Below are positions 23,422 through 33,529 of a DNA stretch of 64,000 bases, in pieces. Within the stretch, counting starts at the first letter, position 1. Every line of letters starts with the position of its first letter. The position numbers were made by a program, and so were the translations under genes. Source of the DNA: Begonia masoniana (taxonomy: Eukaryota; Streptophyta; Magnoliopsida; Cucurbitales; Begoniaceae); contig CM039502.1 in assembly GCA_022432975.1 (NCBI GenBank), positions 69,465,318 through 69,529,317 on the forward strand, written 5' to 3'. The notes under the pieces are model-generated. The model worked only from the letters and a program-made list of their open reading frames with translations, was not told the origin of the DNA and did no database searches.

Positions 23422-24801
23422 CTAGATAATTAAGTACCATTCAAGTACAGTTATAAAGTAAAGTACAACCATACACCACATAACATAAACTAAATGACAA
23501 GTATAAACTAAAGTATAATCATAATACTCATAACATAAACTAAAGTACAAACATAAAGTAAAGTACATAAAATGAAATACAAAATATAAACTAAACAATG
23601 GTGAGACATCGTCATCATCTTGCTCCATCCAATCCATGAGGGTTTTCGTCATCTCTCTCTAGGACTCAGCTAGCTCTCTCTGTGTGACTGTGAGCTCCTA
23701 GACTTTGCCTACAAGGAACTCTAATCTCTGCTCTATCCTGTCCTACCTACTAGCCATCTTGGGGGACAATGGTCGTGCGATGGCTTCGTTCATAGGAACA
23801 TCTGCAGAGGTGGATGCCCTCTGATCTCCTTTGAACACCCAAGTCCCATCGACTTGAACTAGGTCCATCTGAATCAAATGAACCCGCCGGATCTATGTGC
23901 TCTCAACTGCTCTCCAATCGGTAGCAGAACTCGAGCTCGCTCGATGATGTTTTGTATCAATGTGTCGTATGATAGATTCTTATTGCATGTTCGACCGATC
24001 TCATGCATGTGTCCTAAAATCATGAAGCCAGGGTCAAACATCTTCCCGTTGTACAACTTTTCCATCACATAGAGATCCATGCAACTCACTAGATTTCTAT
24101 GTCCATCCCGAGGTAGAATGGTCTGGGTTATCAGATTGTAAATAATCCAAGCTCTGACATTCAAATCCTTGAATTTTGACTTCACAAACCCTCCGATATT
24201 TGCATTTTGATGAATTTCCCTAAGGAAGTCAAGTCCCTTCAACAATCTGAAAAAATCACAATCTCTTGAAGCATGGTAATATCTTTCCAACTCATTCCCT
24301 TCTTCGGCAAACCCGAGCACTTCATTAACTGTCTCTAGATGTATCAAATTCTATGTATCAAGGATGTACATCTTTAAAAAATCCTGAACTCCCGGTAGAG
24401 GTCAAGTTTGCATAAAACAAGCAAACAATTCTATCGCAGCTATCACCCCTTAATCTGTACACTCCGTGTAGGGCGATTCTGTCGAACATTTCCTTGATCT
24501 CCAATGACTCCCAACCTCTAAAGTTGACGTTCTTTGAATGAATAACAGAGAGATTTGATATATGCCGCTCAAACTGCTCCTTACACATTTGATTTCGAAA
24601 TTCATTCGAAAAATACCCAGTTGGCAATTATCGCACGTCACACGGAGCACCTTGTGACAAAGGTGGTAGGTTTGTCGGCTTGAAATGGTCTTCCTTGTGA
24701 CATCGATGGTGATTTGGCACAGGCCATTCGGTAGGGCCACCTTGTGACGGTCCTCTTTGTGACGGGGCAACTTTTCGTTTAATCGTCAATTTGGGTGCCA
24801 T
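23422..24801 (-). pseudogene. second MULE gene: plant transposon protein (PTP) domain, degenerate
   Basis: Reading leftward, the likely start is ATG at 24801 (MAPKLTIKRKVAPSQRG). A stop and frameshift fall near 24630. The frame then encodes SNEFRNQMCKEQFERHISNL and IALHGVYRLRGDSCDRIVCL followed by FYANL. After another break come TVNEVLGFAEEGNELERYYH, FKDLNVRAWIIYNLITQTIL, PRDGHRNLVSCMDLYVM and NGKMFDPGFMILGHM. The C-terminus (RIEQRLEFLVGKV, ELTVTQRELAES, then DWMEQDDDD) looks coiled-coil. The core resembles the plant transposon-protein domain often seen beside retroelements; its function is unknown. It is transcribed toward the transposase, as mudrB is. The domain also appears in the Sirevirus ORF at 51966-53615. 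Confidence 0.7.
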
Positions 24802-25020
24802 TTGAGGGCAATTTGGCGATTTATGTTTAATTGGGGATTTGAGGATTTTGATGATTTAGGGCTCGGATTTGTAGGATTTTGTTATGATATTGGAAGGCAA
24901 GAATTAGGGATGGGGAAATCAGCACAGTATGGGCGTGAAATGGTTAGATTTTGTGATGGAATCGCAGTTGAAGCCGAGAGAAAATCAGATTTTTCAACAA
25001 TGGAGGGTGGAAAGGGGGGC

Positions 25021-25853
25021 TGATTTTTTATATAATGTCGGGGATCGGCCCCCATTCTGGGGTAATGACCTCGCTACTCAACCCTAATTTTAAGAATGGG
25101 GGTCACCGCTCCCCATTGGCCCCCTATCCTCCAGCCATAATTTTGAGAACGAGGAATGGTTTCAGGGCAGTAGCCTTCCGTTCTCCCCCAAAATATTAGG
25201 GGTGCAAACGGGGGGTCACCGCTTCGAAATGACTTCCCGTTCTCAAGAACAATGTTTAAGAACGATGGGTTGTTTTGGGGCGGTGACCCCTATTCTCACC
25301 CCCTAATATTTTGGGGGGAGAACGGTGGGTCATTGCCTCGAAACAACCCCCTATTTTTAAACATTGTTCTTGAGAATGGGAAGTCGTTTCGGGGCGGTGA
25401 CCACTCGTTCCCGAATATCTTTAAAATGGAAAGGTATGAACGGGGGAGTATTGGGGGGCGAGGACCCCTTGTTCTCCAATCACGTGCGGTGCACGTTGGA
25501 CGTGGGGTCCCTGCCCCCTTGTTCTCCAATCACGTGCGGTGCACGTTGGACGTGGGGTCCCTGCCCCCCCCACATCGACCCCCAGACCTAATACGTCCAG
25601 TGCCACATAAGCACTGGCAGAACGAGGGGTCATTGCCCCCCCCCCCGTTCGCGACGTTAATTCAGAAAGAGGGGTGATCAGCCCCCTGCTCTTGGCGTAA
25701 ATTGAGAACCCGGGGGGAGGGGGGTGATCAGCAACCCGCTAGGGTTTGATCTGTTACATTTTTTATAGTTTAAGGTTTTAGTTGTTAAAATTTTTAGTTT
25801 AAGGAGTGGTTCAAATTAAACTTATACTTTGAGATTCAAATTGATTTTAACCC
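25021..25853 (-). repeat. right TIR of the MULE
   Basis: Inverse of the left arm, with G/C runs and CCCCGTTCTCACCCC-like modules. Near the inner edge TTTTTATATAATGTCGGGG (reverse CCCCGACATTATATAAAAA) matches the left arm's inner TATA sequence and would drive the antisense gene. A 50-bp direct duplication lies inside (GTTCTCCAATCACGTGCGGT at 25471 and 25521), each with CACGTG. The long open frames here on both strands are low-complexity products of G/C runs. Confidence 0.75.
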
Positions 25854-26080
25854 AAGAAAAATAAAAAACTTACCTTTTCTTTTTCTCCACAGTCAGCGGG
25901 TAGCAAAGGGAAAAACTTTTCCTTGTCACCTTTTTTTTTTCATAATTCCCTTTTTCAATAAAATTGTAAATTTCACACATCGAAAATTGCAAACCCGAAA
26001 TTCTTTCAATTCCTCTGATAAATCACAACCCAATTTTTGGAAACCTTCAACTTCGTTCGATCCGAGTACGAAACTCTTAA
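25854..26080 (-). other. copia 5' leader between MULE and primer site
   Basis: AT-rich stretch (minus-strand leader of the copia relic) with no convincing coding frame; a 75-codon open frame at 25926-26150 crosses the primer site and LTR and is not a gene. It joins the leader at 19861-20345 across the MULE insertion. Confidence 0.55.
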
Positions 26081-26096
26081 CCTTGCTCTGATACCA
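26081..26096 (-). promoter_or_regulatory. primer-binding site of the minus-strand copia
   Basis: CCTTGCTCTGATACCA is the reverse complement of TGGTATCAGAGCAAGG, the tRNA-Met priming site, two bases inside the LTR end at 26099. It fixes the minus orientation of the whole copia relic. Confidence 0.9.
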
Positions 26097-26098
26097 CT

Positions 26099-26330
26099 TG
26101 TTAGAAATCGAACCATAACCAAAAAAAGAAAAATCGATGTGGGACACCAAATTTATGTGAAAAAACCACGGGCAGAGGAATAAATCTACTATGAAGATCG
26201 AAATACAACCACGAATTTTACGATTCTATCTTATATTAATTTATAGATAAAACAAAACTTTAATTAAGATATACAACGCAAGCCCATCTGCATGACCCAA
26301 ATAGAATTCGGGTCACACCGAATTCTACCA
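26099..26330 (-). repeat. 5' LTR of the minus-strand copia (232 bp)
   Basis: On the minus strand it begins TGGTAGAATTCGGTGTGACC and ends GATTTCTAACA just before the primer site. It shares TGTGACCCGAATTCTA with the 3' LTR stub at 3113-3152. Its upstream edge marks the start of the gene island. Confidence 0.8.
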
Positions 26331-26772
26331 TACTCTAAATAAAATGAACACATAACCTGTTTTATATTTCTCAAAATATTAAAGTTTCAGTTTATTTTAT
26401 TGATCAGTTGGACTTCAAGGAGTCCTGGTCCTATCCAGGAAACTTTTATTAAAATATGATATGTAAGATACAATTGTAATGATCATGCAATCATGCGTTG
26501 TTTTATATTGTTAAAAGATTTATACTTACTTTAAGATGTTAATTAGGTTATGATTGATGTTGGAAAGAGAAATAATGCTCAAAAGCATCCCATCTTTGAT
26601 TCTTAGTGGTATTTGCCATACTACGTGAGTTTGAAACTAAATATTATAAGTCCAACCTTAATTTACTATTTATAATCATCTTAATCAAGTCAACTTCGAA
26701 ATAATACTTGATGGATCAATCTCCCATTTTCAAGTGAGCGATCAGATCAGCAAGAGTTAGTAGTTTCCAGAC
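26331..26772. other. non-repetitive upstream flank of the host gene
   Basis: AT-rich single-copy-looking sequence between the copia LTR and the promoter elements. No coding frame, tandem repeat or TE end is seen. Confidence 0.5.
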
Positions 26773-27062
26773 CACATGGAGAAACCCACATTGACAGCAC
26801 ACGTGAATGGACCACAGCCGCAGGACGGACAAGGGAGAAAAGGAGGTTTGGTCGGAGAAGATAACAGAATCTTTCCATTAGTGGCAGGGAAGAAGATGGA
26901 GGCCTTTCCCGTTTTGAAGAGTGGACGCTACAACCAAAGCCCCACTGTTTTCCTTGTTAACATCGACAGTGATTGAACAAGCACAGAGTTTAGCGTTGGG
27001 GACTGGAGGGAAGCCCCACTAAGAAATAAGCTATATATAGAGAGAGAGAAAGAGAGCTTGTC
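26773..27062 (+). promoter_or_regulatory. promoter of the TIGR01589-family gene
   Basis: CTATATATAG at 27031-27040 is a good TATA box. About 230 bases upstream are a PBE-box CACATG (26773-26778) and a G-box CACGTG (26800-26805), the two motifs bound by PIF bHLH factors. A GA-rich run follows the TATA box. Regulation by PIFs is an inference, supported by what is known of Arabidopsis relatives. Confidence 0.6.
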
Positions 27063-27105
27063 ATCATCATTACCTCATAGCTGGCTGGCTTCTCTCCCTC
27101 AGGGG

Positions 27106-27451
27106 GTAAGCTTGCCAGAAAATAATGGAGAAGGAAGAATATTGTACCAAAAATATCAAGAAAAAATAACTAACCAGAATGGTTAATTGCACAACATTCA
27201 ACCAGAACAAGCGCTGACAACAAATAAAACATTGTTTACTCCACTCGGGGGTTTGGACACCAGAACAGTGTTTGAAATTTTTATTTCTAAAATTGTTTCT
27301 ATTCGATTATAGTACTTTCATAACCTACCCACATTGATTGATTTCACGGGCACCAGTATTATTGATGGACCATCCCAGGTCAACCTTGGACTGATCTGTG
27401 GAGTGGTTATATTATATATTATATTGTTTTCTCCAGCCAAATCTTCAGCAG
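27106..27451 (+). other. possible 5' UTR intron
   Basis: A good donor (CAGGGG/GTAAGC, 27106) and an acceptor (CTTCAGCAG/GAGAAG, ending 27451) bracket 346 bases of the otherwise long leader. Splicing would remove the in-frame upstream ATG at 27334 and leave a short leader before ATG 27475. No transcript evidence is available. Confidence 0.45.
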
Positions 27452-27474
27452 GAGAAGAAGAAATACATAATATC

Positions 27475-28009
27475 ATGGACGACTCACCAGCCTCCTATGT
27501 TCATTTGGTTTTGTGATCGATCCCTTCTTCCCTTTTACATTCAAATTTTTAAAGCTATTTACTCTTTAATACTTGGCTCTTTCTTTTGGTTTATCATCAA
27601 TCATGATCGTATGGGTTTCAAAATTAAGATGTATGGTGGGGATATGATGATCTATGCAGGTGCACCGGTTAATAGAGCACTGTCTGATATTCAACATGAC
27701 CAAAGAAGAGTGCATGGAGGCTCTCTCTGAGCACGCAAACATCAAACCAGTCATCACCTCCACCGGTGAGTCAATCAAACATTAAACGCAGAAAATGATC
27801 TACTTATAATTTTATGGAACTTTTCTCCATGTAAAACAGTGTGGAATGAGCTAGAGAAGGAAAACAAGGAGTTCTTCAGAGGCTACTCGGAAACCCTAGA
27901 AGAGAAGAATAAGAAGAAGAAGAAGAACGCTTTGGACAGTGGCAGTGATATAAGCAAAAGGATTCAACAAATACTGGGTGATTCTTCGGAAGGAAATTTC
28001 GACCAGTAG
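27475..28009 (+). CDS. plant-specific TIGR01589 (RPGE/PEL/BPG4-like) protein, three exons
   Basis: Exons are 27475-27507, 27660-27765 and 27840-28009, joined across GT-AG introns, giving 102 residues. Exon 1 encodes MDDSPASYVHL. Exon 2 starts VHRLIEHCLIFNMTKEECME and ends ANIKPVITST. Exon 3 begins VWNELEKENKEFF and ends GNFDQ, with a lysine run and an acidic, serine-rich tail. The conserved block from YVHLVHRLIE to KENKEFF is the TIGR01589 (A_thal_3526) domain, nearly the whole protein. Arabidopsis members (named PEL, RPGE, BPG4) lower chlorophyll and repress photosynthesis genes by opposing GLK transcription factors; that role is established there and inferred here. An in-frame ATG at 27334 would add a hydrophobic 47-residue extension, but family proteins start close to the domain and a 5' UTR intron probably removes it. 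No frameshift or stop: the gene looks functional. Confidence 0.9.
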
Positions 28010-28114
28010 GATCGACGTCCAGACAAACAACGTTTTTTATTTCAATCTACCAACATTTGAAGGTCGCTTTCCGTAGTAAACCTCTTCATTTGTAAAATCA
28101 TCTAAGACGAATGG

Positions 28115-28120
28115 AATAAA
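28115..28120 (+). terminator. poly(A) signal of the TIGR01589-family gene
   Basis: AATAAA about 106 bases after the stop codon, in a T/A-rich 3' flank. It is the nearest canonical polyadenylation signal. Confidence 0.55.
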
Positions 28121-29304
28121 CCAAGAGAGAATGAGAGAACATATGAGACATCCCTACTTGTCAATGTCATGAAAATGTTCATGTCAATTAAATTAAATGA
28201 AGTTTCTCGGGTAAGATTAGGTCGTGTGAACAATTATTTGTCTTTTATTGAATAAATTAGTGATAAGATCGAATATAAGAACTAAAAAAACAAATAATCT
28301 TCCATGATTCTAATCTAAACTTACTCAAAGTTAGCTTTGTCTAAAATAAAGATAGTTCTACGAAAATTTGATTAATGTGTCTTTTTTAGTGACTTTATGT
28401 GTCACGACCTGCAAAGGCTCCGAGGGAGAATGAGGAGTAGCCTTGCTCGAGAATAGACCAAATTGTCATACTCTTATCTTAAACATCTTAAATATCAGTG
28501 AAAAACTTAAATTTAAATTACAGTCAAATCCAATATTAAACATTTAATAGTGACATTAAAATAGTATGAAATAAAAAGTCTAATATTTGTTTGGAAATAA
28601 AAATAAAAATAAAATTTGAACTATAATGTTAACCTCACATAATTAAATAAAGTCTCTTAAAGACATAAATCCGCCAAGGAAAAAGTCTCCGATTCTACTC
28701 CTGCGTTGGCAATAGAAAATCACTTTGATTTAAATTTGAAAAAGAGAGTAATTTGAAGTGAGTCGACTAAACTCAATAGTGATAAAATTTTATATTCAGT
28801 TTTTAAATTTAAAAACGATGAATGACCATACTTTTATAAAATATTTAATAAAAACTAATTTACAAACCATAAAAGGGCAAATGTTAAAACTTCCTACCAT
28901 AATGTGGTAGATACTTAACATAGGCCAAGTTGTATGCAATTATTAGTACACCCATAACGACCATAAATAATGAAAATATTCAGGCGATCGCAACAACCAT
29001 GTCTACCCTAATCGAGTTTTCAACTATCTCAGTATTCTAGTTAACGACAAATAAACACATCCTCTAACAGTTGAATGTGTGTAATAAACACATGACTACC
29101 AGATCAAACTTGATTCATACGATTAAGATGATCAATAAATTTTAAATGGGTATGCTCAAATTAAACATGTTTAATGAAAAATATATACATAATATGAAAA
29201 CCGCCAAGTCATAGAATGGAGAAGGTTTGAAAACCATTTTAATATCGCATCATGTTTTGAAAAAAAAAAGTAAAAAAAGCTTTACATGCATGTAATGTAG
29301 CATC
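28121..29304. other. noncoding 3' flank with a possible gypsy LTR-end remnant
   Basis: No gene is recognised. TGTCACGACCTGCAAAGGCTCCGAGG at about 28400 resembles the reverse of gypsy LTR 3' ends in this window (compare TGTGACGACCCCCGACCC at 62471), suggesting a minus-strand LTR remnant. The rest is AT-rich without repeats. Confidence 0.35.
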
Positions 29305-29690
29305 CCTACTGAGTTAGTCACTCACTCCAAACGACCCCTTCCATTTCCAGAAAAGAACAAGAATAGTGAGTAGTTGGAGTTCAGAATCATTTCCTTTATT
29401 TACTTTCATGGTTGAGTGTTTTAGTTGAATTCTTGGTGCGTACCTTTCTTACATTTGGATTTGTATAAGATTAACTTAATTGGATTTCAGTTTGGATGTC
29501 AAGACCATATTAAACTACTTTTATTTTTAACGCACTATTATATTTGTAATCACTATCTGGATTTTGACTTTTGATAAATGTTCAAGTCATCCATTGTGAA
29601 CCAAGCATTGAGCTGGGTGATCAGGTTCTCTTCGAGAATCAGATCACCCGACCCAACGTTCTGTTACGTCCGCCTTCGGATCGTGATAAA
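29305..29690. repeat. dispersed repeat related to 720-1020
   Basis: GTTAGTCACTCACTCC, AACGACCCCTTCC and, about 290 bases on, TGAGCTGGGTGATCAGGTTC with CGAGAATCAGATCACCCG correspond in order to 720-1020. Both copies end near a GTC(C/T)GCCTTC motif. Probably an LTR fragment of an unidentified family. Confidence 0.45.
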
Positions 29691-31590
29691 ACATATCCTT
29701 GAAATCCTCCTTTCAAAAAAATAAAGCTTTCCGAGCAACTCCAGTTTTATTTATTGGTGGATTGAGATGGATGTTCTCAGTCTCTCTATTACCCTAATAA
29801 AAAATTGTTAATCAAACAGAGAACAACAACAACATTTCTAGAAAAGACGAGAAAATTGACCCTCGTCTTGAGCAGTAGCACTGAACGACTCTGGATTGCA
29901 TTGAAAACCTGAAACCGTAAAAACTTTAGATTACCGAGCTCTTCCACGACAGCAACCAGAGCCCCAACATCCATCGCTCTGATAATTAACTGACTCATTC
30001 TCGAGTAATTTCTCGAAAATCTTCCATCAAATGTGCTTCTTTTAGGCTCTTTTATTGCCCTAACAGTAGAAGAAAAGCTTCGACGATGAAAACTCGGTTC
30101 GCCGTGAATAGTGAAGACGAAGAAGACGAAGAAGTGCAAGGCGCAAACAACTCCATTGGTGAAAAGAAGTAATAAATTATAGATCAGAATCTTTCTCTCC
30201 CCCATTGTTGCTTTAAGAATATTTTGTTGCAATTAGAAAGTCAGTGATCCAATTTTTCAAGTATATTCTCTTTCACTATGATATCTCCTCTGAATTCAAA
30301 CCAAGGGTCTCTCAGATAACGCATAACTCTAATCCCACGACTTATTATTCTCCCAAACTCCCCCTTAGAAGATATACTCTTCTGGATAAGTACACCAGTC
30401 CATGAGATAATTTGGAGTTATCTACAATACACTATACATATATTTGAGTTGTAGGGTAGATATTGATTCTATAAGCCACAAAGTCAGTACCCTCATTAAA
30501 TCTGAAAAAATTGATAAATTTGGAGTCAATTCTGTTGTTCGCACCAAACGACTAACACGTCGTCTATGTTTGACTTCCAAAGACAGAGTCCTTAGCAACA
30601 ATTTGAACATCTCTCTTTAAGAGGCCTGCATAACTCATTTAATGACATTGAATTGCTCTTAATCCATCTTTAATAATTTGAACCTTCAGCTCTTCTGAAT
30701 TTAACATAGCCTAATTATCGCCCTTTCTTGAAACGCATCCCAACATAAGGGCTATCATAAAAAAAATCTCTCTTAAATTTCACATAAGTTTGAACTGTAT
30801 AAATTTTTTTTAACAAATGGAAGTAATTTGTCTCTAAGCTACGCCCAAAACAGGGGGGAATTTACCTAGCCTCCTATCTAGAAATTATTACTACAAACAA
30901 ATGCGACCAATAATAAATTTATTCATTCAAATATCACAAAAAACCTTAATAAAGATTTCATAATATCTTTAACGATGACTTATAATACTCTAGTTAATTT
31001 ACTGCTGAAAGCTCTTTTAAGGTTTTCTAAATTTTAAAGTTTCTCAGTGTTAGTCTGAAACTAGACTAGAAAGACGACTACAAATTTAGATGACATTCTT
31101 TGTTTAAAGCCAATTTAACTTAAGCAGTGAGTAATTTTATCGTCACTAGGATAAAGCGTGCAAATTAAATAATTAATCAATGAAACTTCAAACAATATCA
31201 TTCCTCCTCATAGTTCTCGACAATCCAGTCATAATATCCATAGTAAATCATATCTCATTTACTCTTTGACACGACTCAGATTTAATAATCTATAGGTTTC
31301 AAATGCTCAACCTCAACAATTAAAAGTTCAGCTGCGCTTTATATTCATGTCAATCTACCAGTTTGATGCTCCAGTCTTAATATACTTTAATATTGCCTGG
31401 ATGAATTATCAGTTCTCAAACTATGGCTTTCAAGTAAAACATTTTTTTTCAATTTCGAATCATTAGACATTATCATCATGCCTTGGAATAACAAAAATCC
31501 AATCACATGAATCTTTCTAACAAAAATCCAATCACATGAATCTTTCAATTACTGTACTCAAATTTTTCTTTAAATTTATCCCTAAGTTTT
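29691..31590. other. unrecognised, probably repeat-derived stretch
   Basis: Nothing can be named with confidence. On the minus strand ATTATCAGAGCGATGG (about 29974-29990) resembles a tRNA-Met primer site (TGGTATCAGAGC), and the 147-codon frame at 29789-30232 spanning it has unnatural composition, so this may be a minus-strand LTR junction. A 28-bp tandem duplication of ACAAAAATCCAATCACATGA lies at about 31490-31546. No conserved domain is visible. Confidence 0.35.
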
Positions 31591-32282
31591 TGTAGGGTCC
31601 CTCCTTAATGATGAGGGACCCGTGCAATAAATGGAGATTGTCTCCATTAATTGCAAATGGAGACAATGTCTCCATTGGCGGCAAAGGAAGAGTCTTCCTT
31701 TGCATGCGCCCACCTTCCTCGTTAAATAAGGAAGGTGTCTTGCAAACGAAGAAGTCTTCCTTTGCAAGAGTCCTAGTTGAAAAAGCCCTCTATAAATAGA
31801 GGCTTCAGCAGACGCTTTAATCATCCAAAAATGTAGATCTCAAGGATCTGAGAGAAGAGACTAAGGTCTTCTCTGAGACGAGGGAGAGAAATAGTGGGAT
31901 GAGAATTTTTGGAGGGAGAGAAAAGAAATGTGTGAGAGAAAAATAAGTGTGGTGCTTTTGTGCACAGTGAGAATTCTAAGAGTAGTGATTTCTCTTAGTG
32001 AATATTTTCTAGGATATTCGATATCTAGAAAAATATTGTAAATCTTATTTTTCCTAGTAAGATCTTTCTGGACTCGGTCCCCGTGGTTTTTTCTCGATTT
32101 GGGTTTTCACGTAAAATTCTTGGTGTTCATTTTGACTCTTATTTCTCTTACTTCTTGGTCGTTATAATTTTACGGCAGTGGAAAAATATTTCTGGTATTT
32201 TTCGGATCGCATCTACTATCGTTTCTCGTACTGCTTATTTAAGTGGGGTTCCTGTCGGATTTCGTTGTTATTTTTCCCAACA
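31591..32282 (+). mobile_element. solo-LTR-like copia sequence
   Basis: It begins TGTAGGGTCCCTCC and ends TTTTTCCCAACA, with a plausible TATA box CTATAAATAGAGG near 31790 followed by a purine-rich leader, the composition of a copia LTR with its R region. Short inverted repeats near the start (GGAGATTGTCTCC, GGAGACAATGTCTCC) could form hairpins. No primer site follows and no 5-bp target duplication is evident, so the borders are approximate. Confidence 0.5.
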
Positions 32283-32604
32283 ATTTATGCATTCCATAAC
32301 ACGATGCAAAAAGGTAAAAATCAACTTTAAATTATATCCATAAACAATCAAACCAACGTTGTGACACTACATATAAAAGCCATTAATGGTTATAGTTCTT
32401 CTTCAAAATCTATCACCAAGCAAAGAAATAACAGCCTTGAGAATACTGACTGAACGCTTCAATGTGAGATACATCATTATTAATCGTATGTTGAATGTCT
32501 TCAGCAATTCTGCAAAGTCTTTCCCATTCAATCTCCTCCTTATGAAATTCTTTAAATTAAACAGATTAGAGATTCTTTAGTCTGAGATCCCGTAGTCACT
32601 AAAA
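32283..32604. other. unrecognised noncoding sequence
   Basis: AT-rich, no motif or repeat recognised. The 64-codon frame at 32386-32580 has no family signature. Confidence 0.4.
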
Positions 32605-33529
32605 ATCATGGACACCTACACTGCTTGCACTCTTGCCAGAATGGGCATTGCGTGTAATAGTGATGATGTTTGGTCATTCAAAGCTATTCCTCAAGATTTA
32701 TCATCTGCTGGTTCATCTGAGTAGATAGTTGAACATCCTGATTATTAGATGATCGATGCTCATTAGTCACCTCTCGTCCAACTCCTCATTCTGATCATCC
32801 TTCTTCATCTCGAGGTGGACAATCTAGAGTCGAAGAACAATTGTATATAATTTCAGCCTGCTTATCTAGTCTTGGCACTGAAATGGTCCATAGGTTTCAA
32901 GATCAAGCTTCAACGTTTGCATGCTTTCAGGCTAAGCTTTCTTCTAGGTTTGATCATTTTGATCTTAAGTTTGAGGAGATGTCTAGAGCTATGTTTACCT
33001 GTTTCATTAGATGCAGCTCCCTCTTCTTTACAAGATCCTAATCTTTCCCCAGACACTGAGGTGCCTACCTTCTCTGCCTATCCATCTATCGATGCTCCTA
33101 CCACTGATGTCTAGTTGATTCTCTTTGGTTAACTTTTGGATGCCATATGTCTAATTCAAATTGCCTTACCTAGTTTTAATACTGTTTGGATGTTTTATAG
33201 TTGATAGTTTTTATCTTGCTTTGCCATATCGCTTCTGCTTATTTTCAGTATGATTATTATATGTGATGCTTTTTGCTACTACTCTGATTTGGGATATTTT
33301 TTTTAGATATTGCAATTATTGCTTTAATTGTCTCTTATCTTTGGCGTATGGCAAGACTAAAAAAATTCGTTACTCTGCTTTTTTTTTTTATAATGCCAAA
33401 GGGGGGAGAAAATTTTAGATTTCATATATGCATACTGGGAGATCCATACATTAAGGGGGAGATCAAATTTAAAAAAAAAAAAAAAGACCTTAGAATTCTG
33501 TATGTTTGTCATCATAAAAAAGAAGAAGA
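32605..33529 (+). pseudogene. 3' internal remnant of an old Sirevirus (env-position ORF end and polypurine tracts)
   Basis: Broken frames (MDTYTACTLARMGIACNSDD; later SACLSSLGTEMVHRFQDQAS and RFDHFDLKFEEMSRAM) resemble the coiled-coil C-terminal part of Sirevirus third ORFs. CAAAGGGGGGAG (about 33397) and TTAAGGGGGAGATC (about 33450) are two of the several polypurine tracts typical of this genus. The segment leads directly into an LTR at 33530. Upstream parts are absent. Confidence 0.6.

Larger units (their letters stand above)
20346..25853 (+). mobile_element. Mutator-like element with G-rich long TIRs and two convergent genes
   Basis: The outer ends GGTTAAAACTAATTTGAA and (reverse) GGGTTAAAATCAATTTGAA are inverted. 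Flanks read AAGAAAAAAT (20336-20345) and AAGAAAAAT (25854-25862), a 9-10 bp target duplication typical of Mutator superfamily elements. Inside are a broken MURA-type transposase on the plus strand and a second broken gene on the minus strand, pointing toward each other as mudrA and mudrB do in maize MuDR. The element sits in the 5' leader of the minus-strand copia. Confidence 0.85.
3113..26330 (-). mobile_element. minus-strand copia retrotransposon relic hosting nested insertions
   Basis: On the minus strand the order is: 5' LTR 26330-26099, tRNA-Met primer site 26096-26081, leader, gag and protease fragments about 19.86-18.10 kb, noncoding remnant 3755-3165, polypurine tract AAGGTGGAGAT (about 3163-3153), and a 3' LTR stub 3152-3113. 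Both LTRs share TGTGACCCGAATTCTA near their starts. Integrase, reverse transcriptase and RNase H are not found, so pol was deleted. Two large elements interrupt it: a MULE (20346-25853) and a TR-GAG element (3756-18097). The protease region resembles the Tork lineage. The 3' LTR is cut to about 40 bp, so the copia's own target duplication cannot be checked. Confidence 0.75.

Noticed and set aside
25252..25677. 141-codon open frame (and antisense frames) in the G-rich region
   Set aside because: It lies within the MULE right TIR and its residues come from G/C runs; the mirrored arm has different frames.
26776..26976. 66-codon open frame upstream of the RPGE-like gene
   Set aside because: It overlaps the G-box promoter region and ends before the TATA box; no family similarity is recognised.
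27334..27474. Upstream in-frame ATG adding 47 residues with a hydrophobic segment to the TIGR01589 protein
   Set aside because: Family proteins begin near the conserved domain, and good splice sites suggest this segment is a 5' UTR intron.
29789..30232. 147-codon minus-strand open frame
   Set aside because: Composition is leucine/valine-rich and irregular, it spans a primer-site-like motif, and no domain or splice structure is visible.
31582..32343. Open frames of 63-86 codons on both strands
   Set aside because: They lie in the leader and hairpin part of a solo-LTR-like sequence and have no recognisable protein features.
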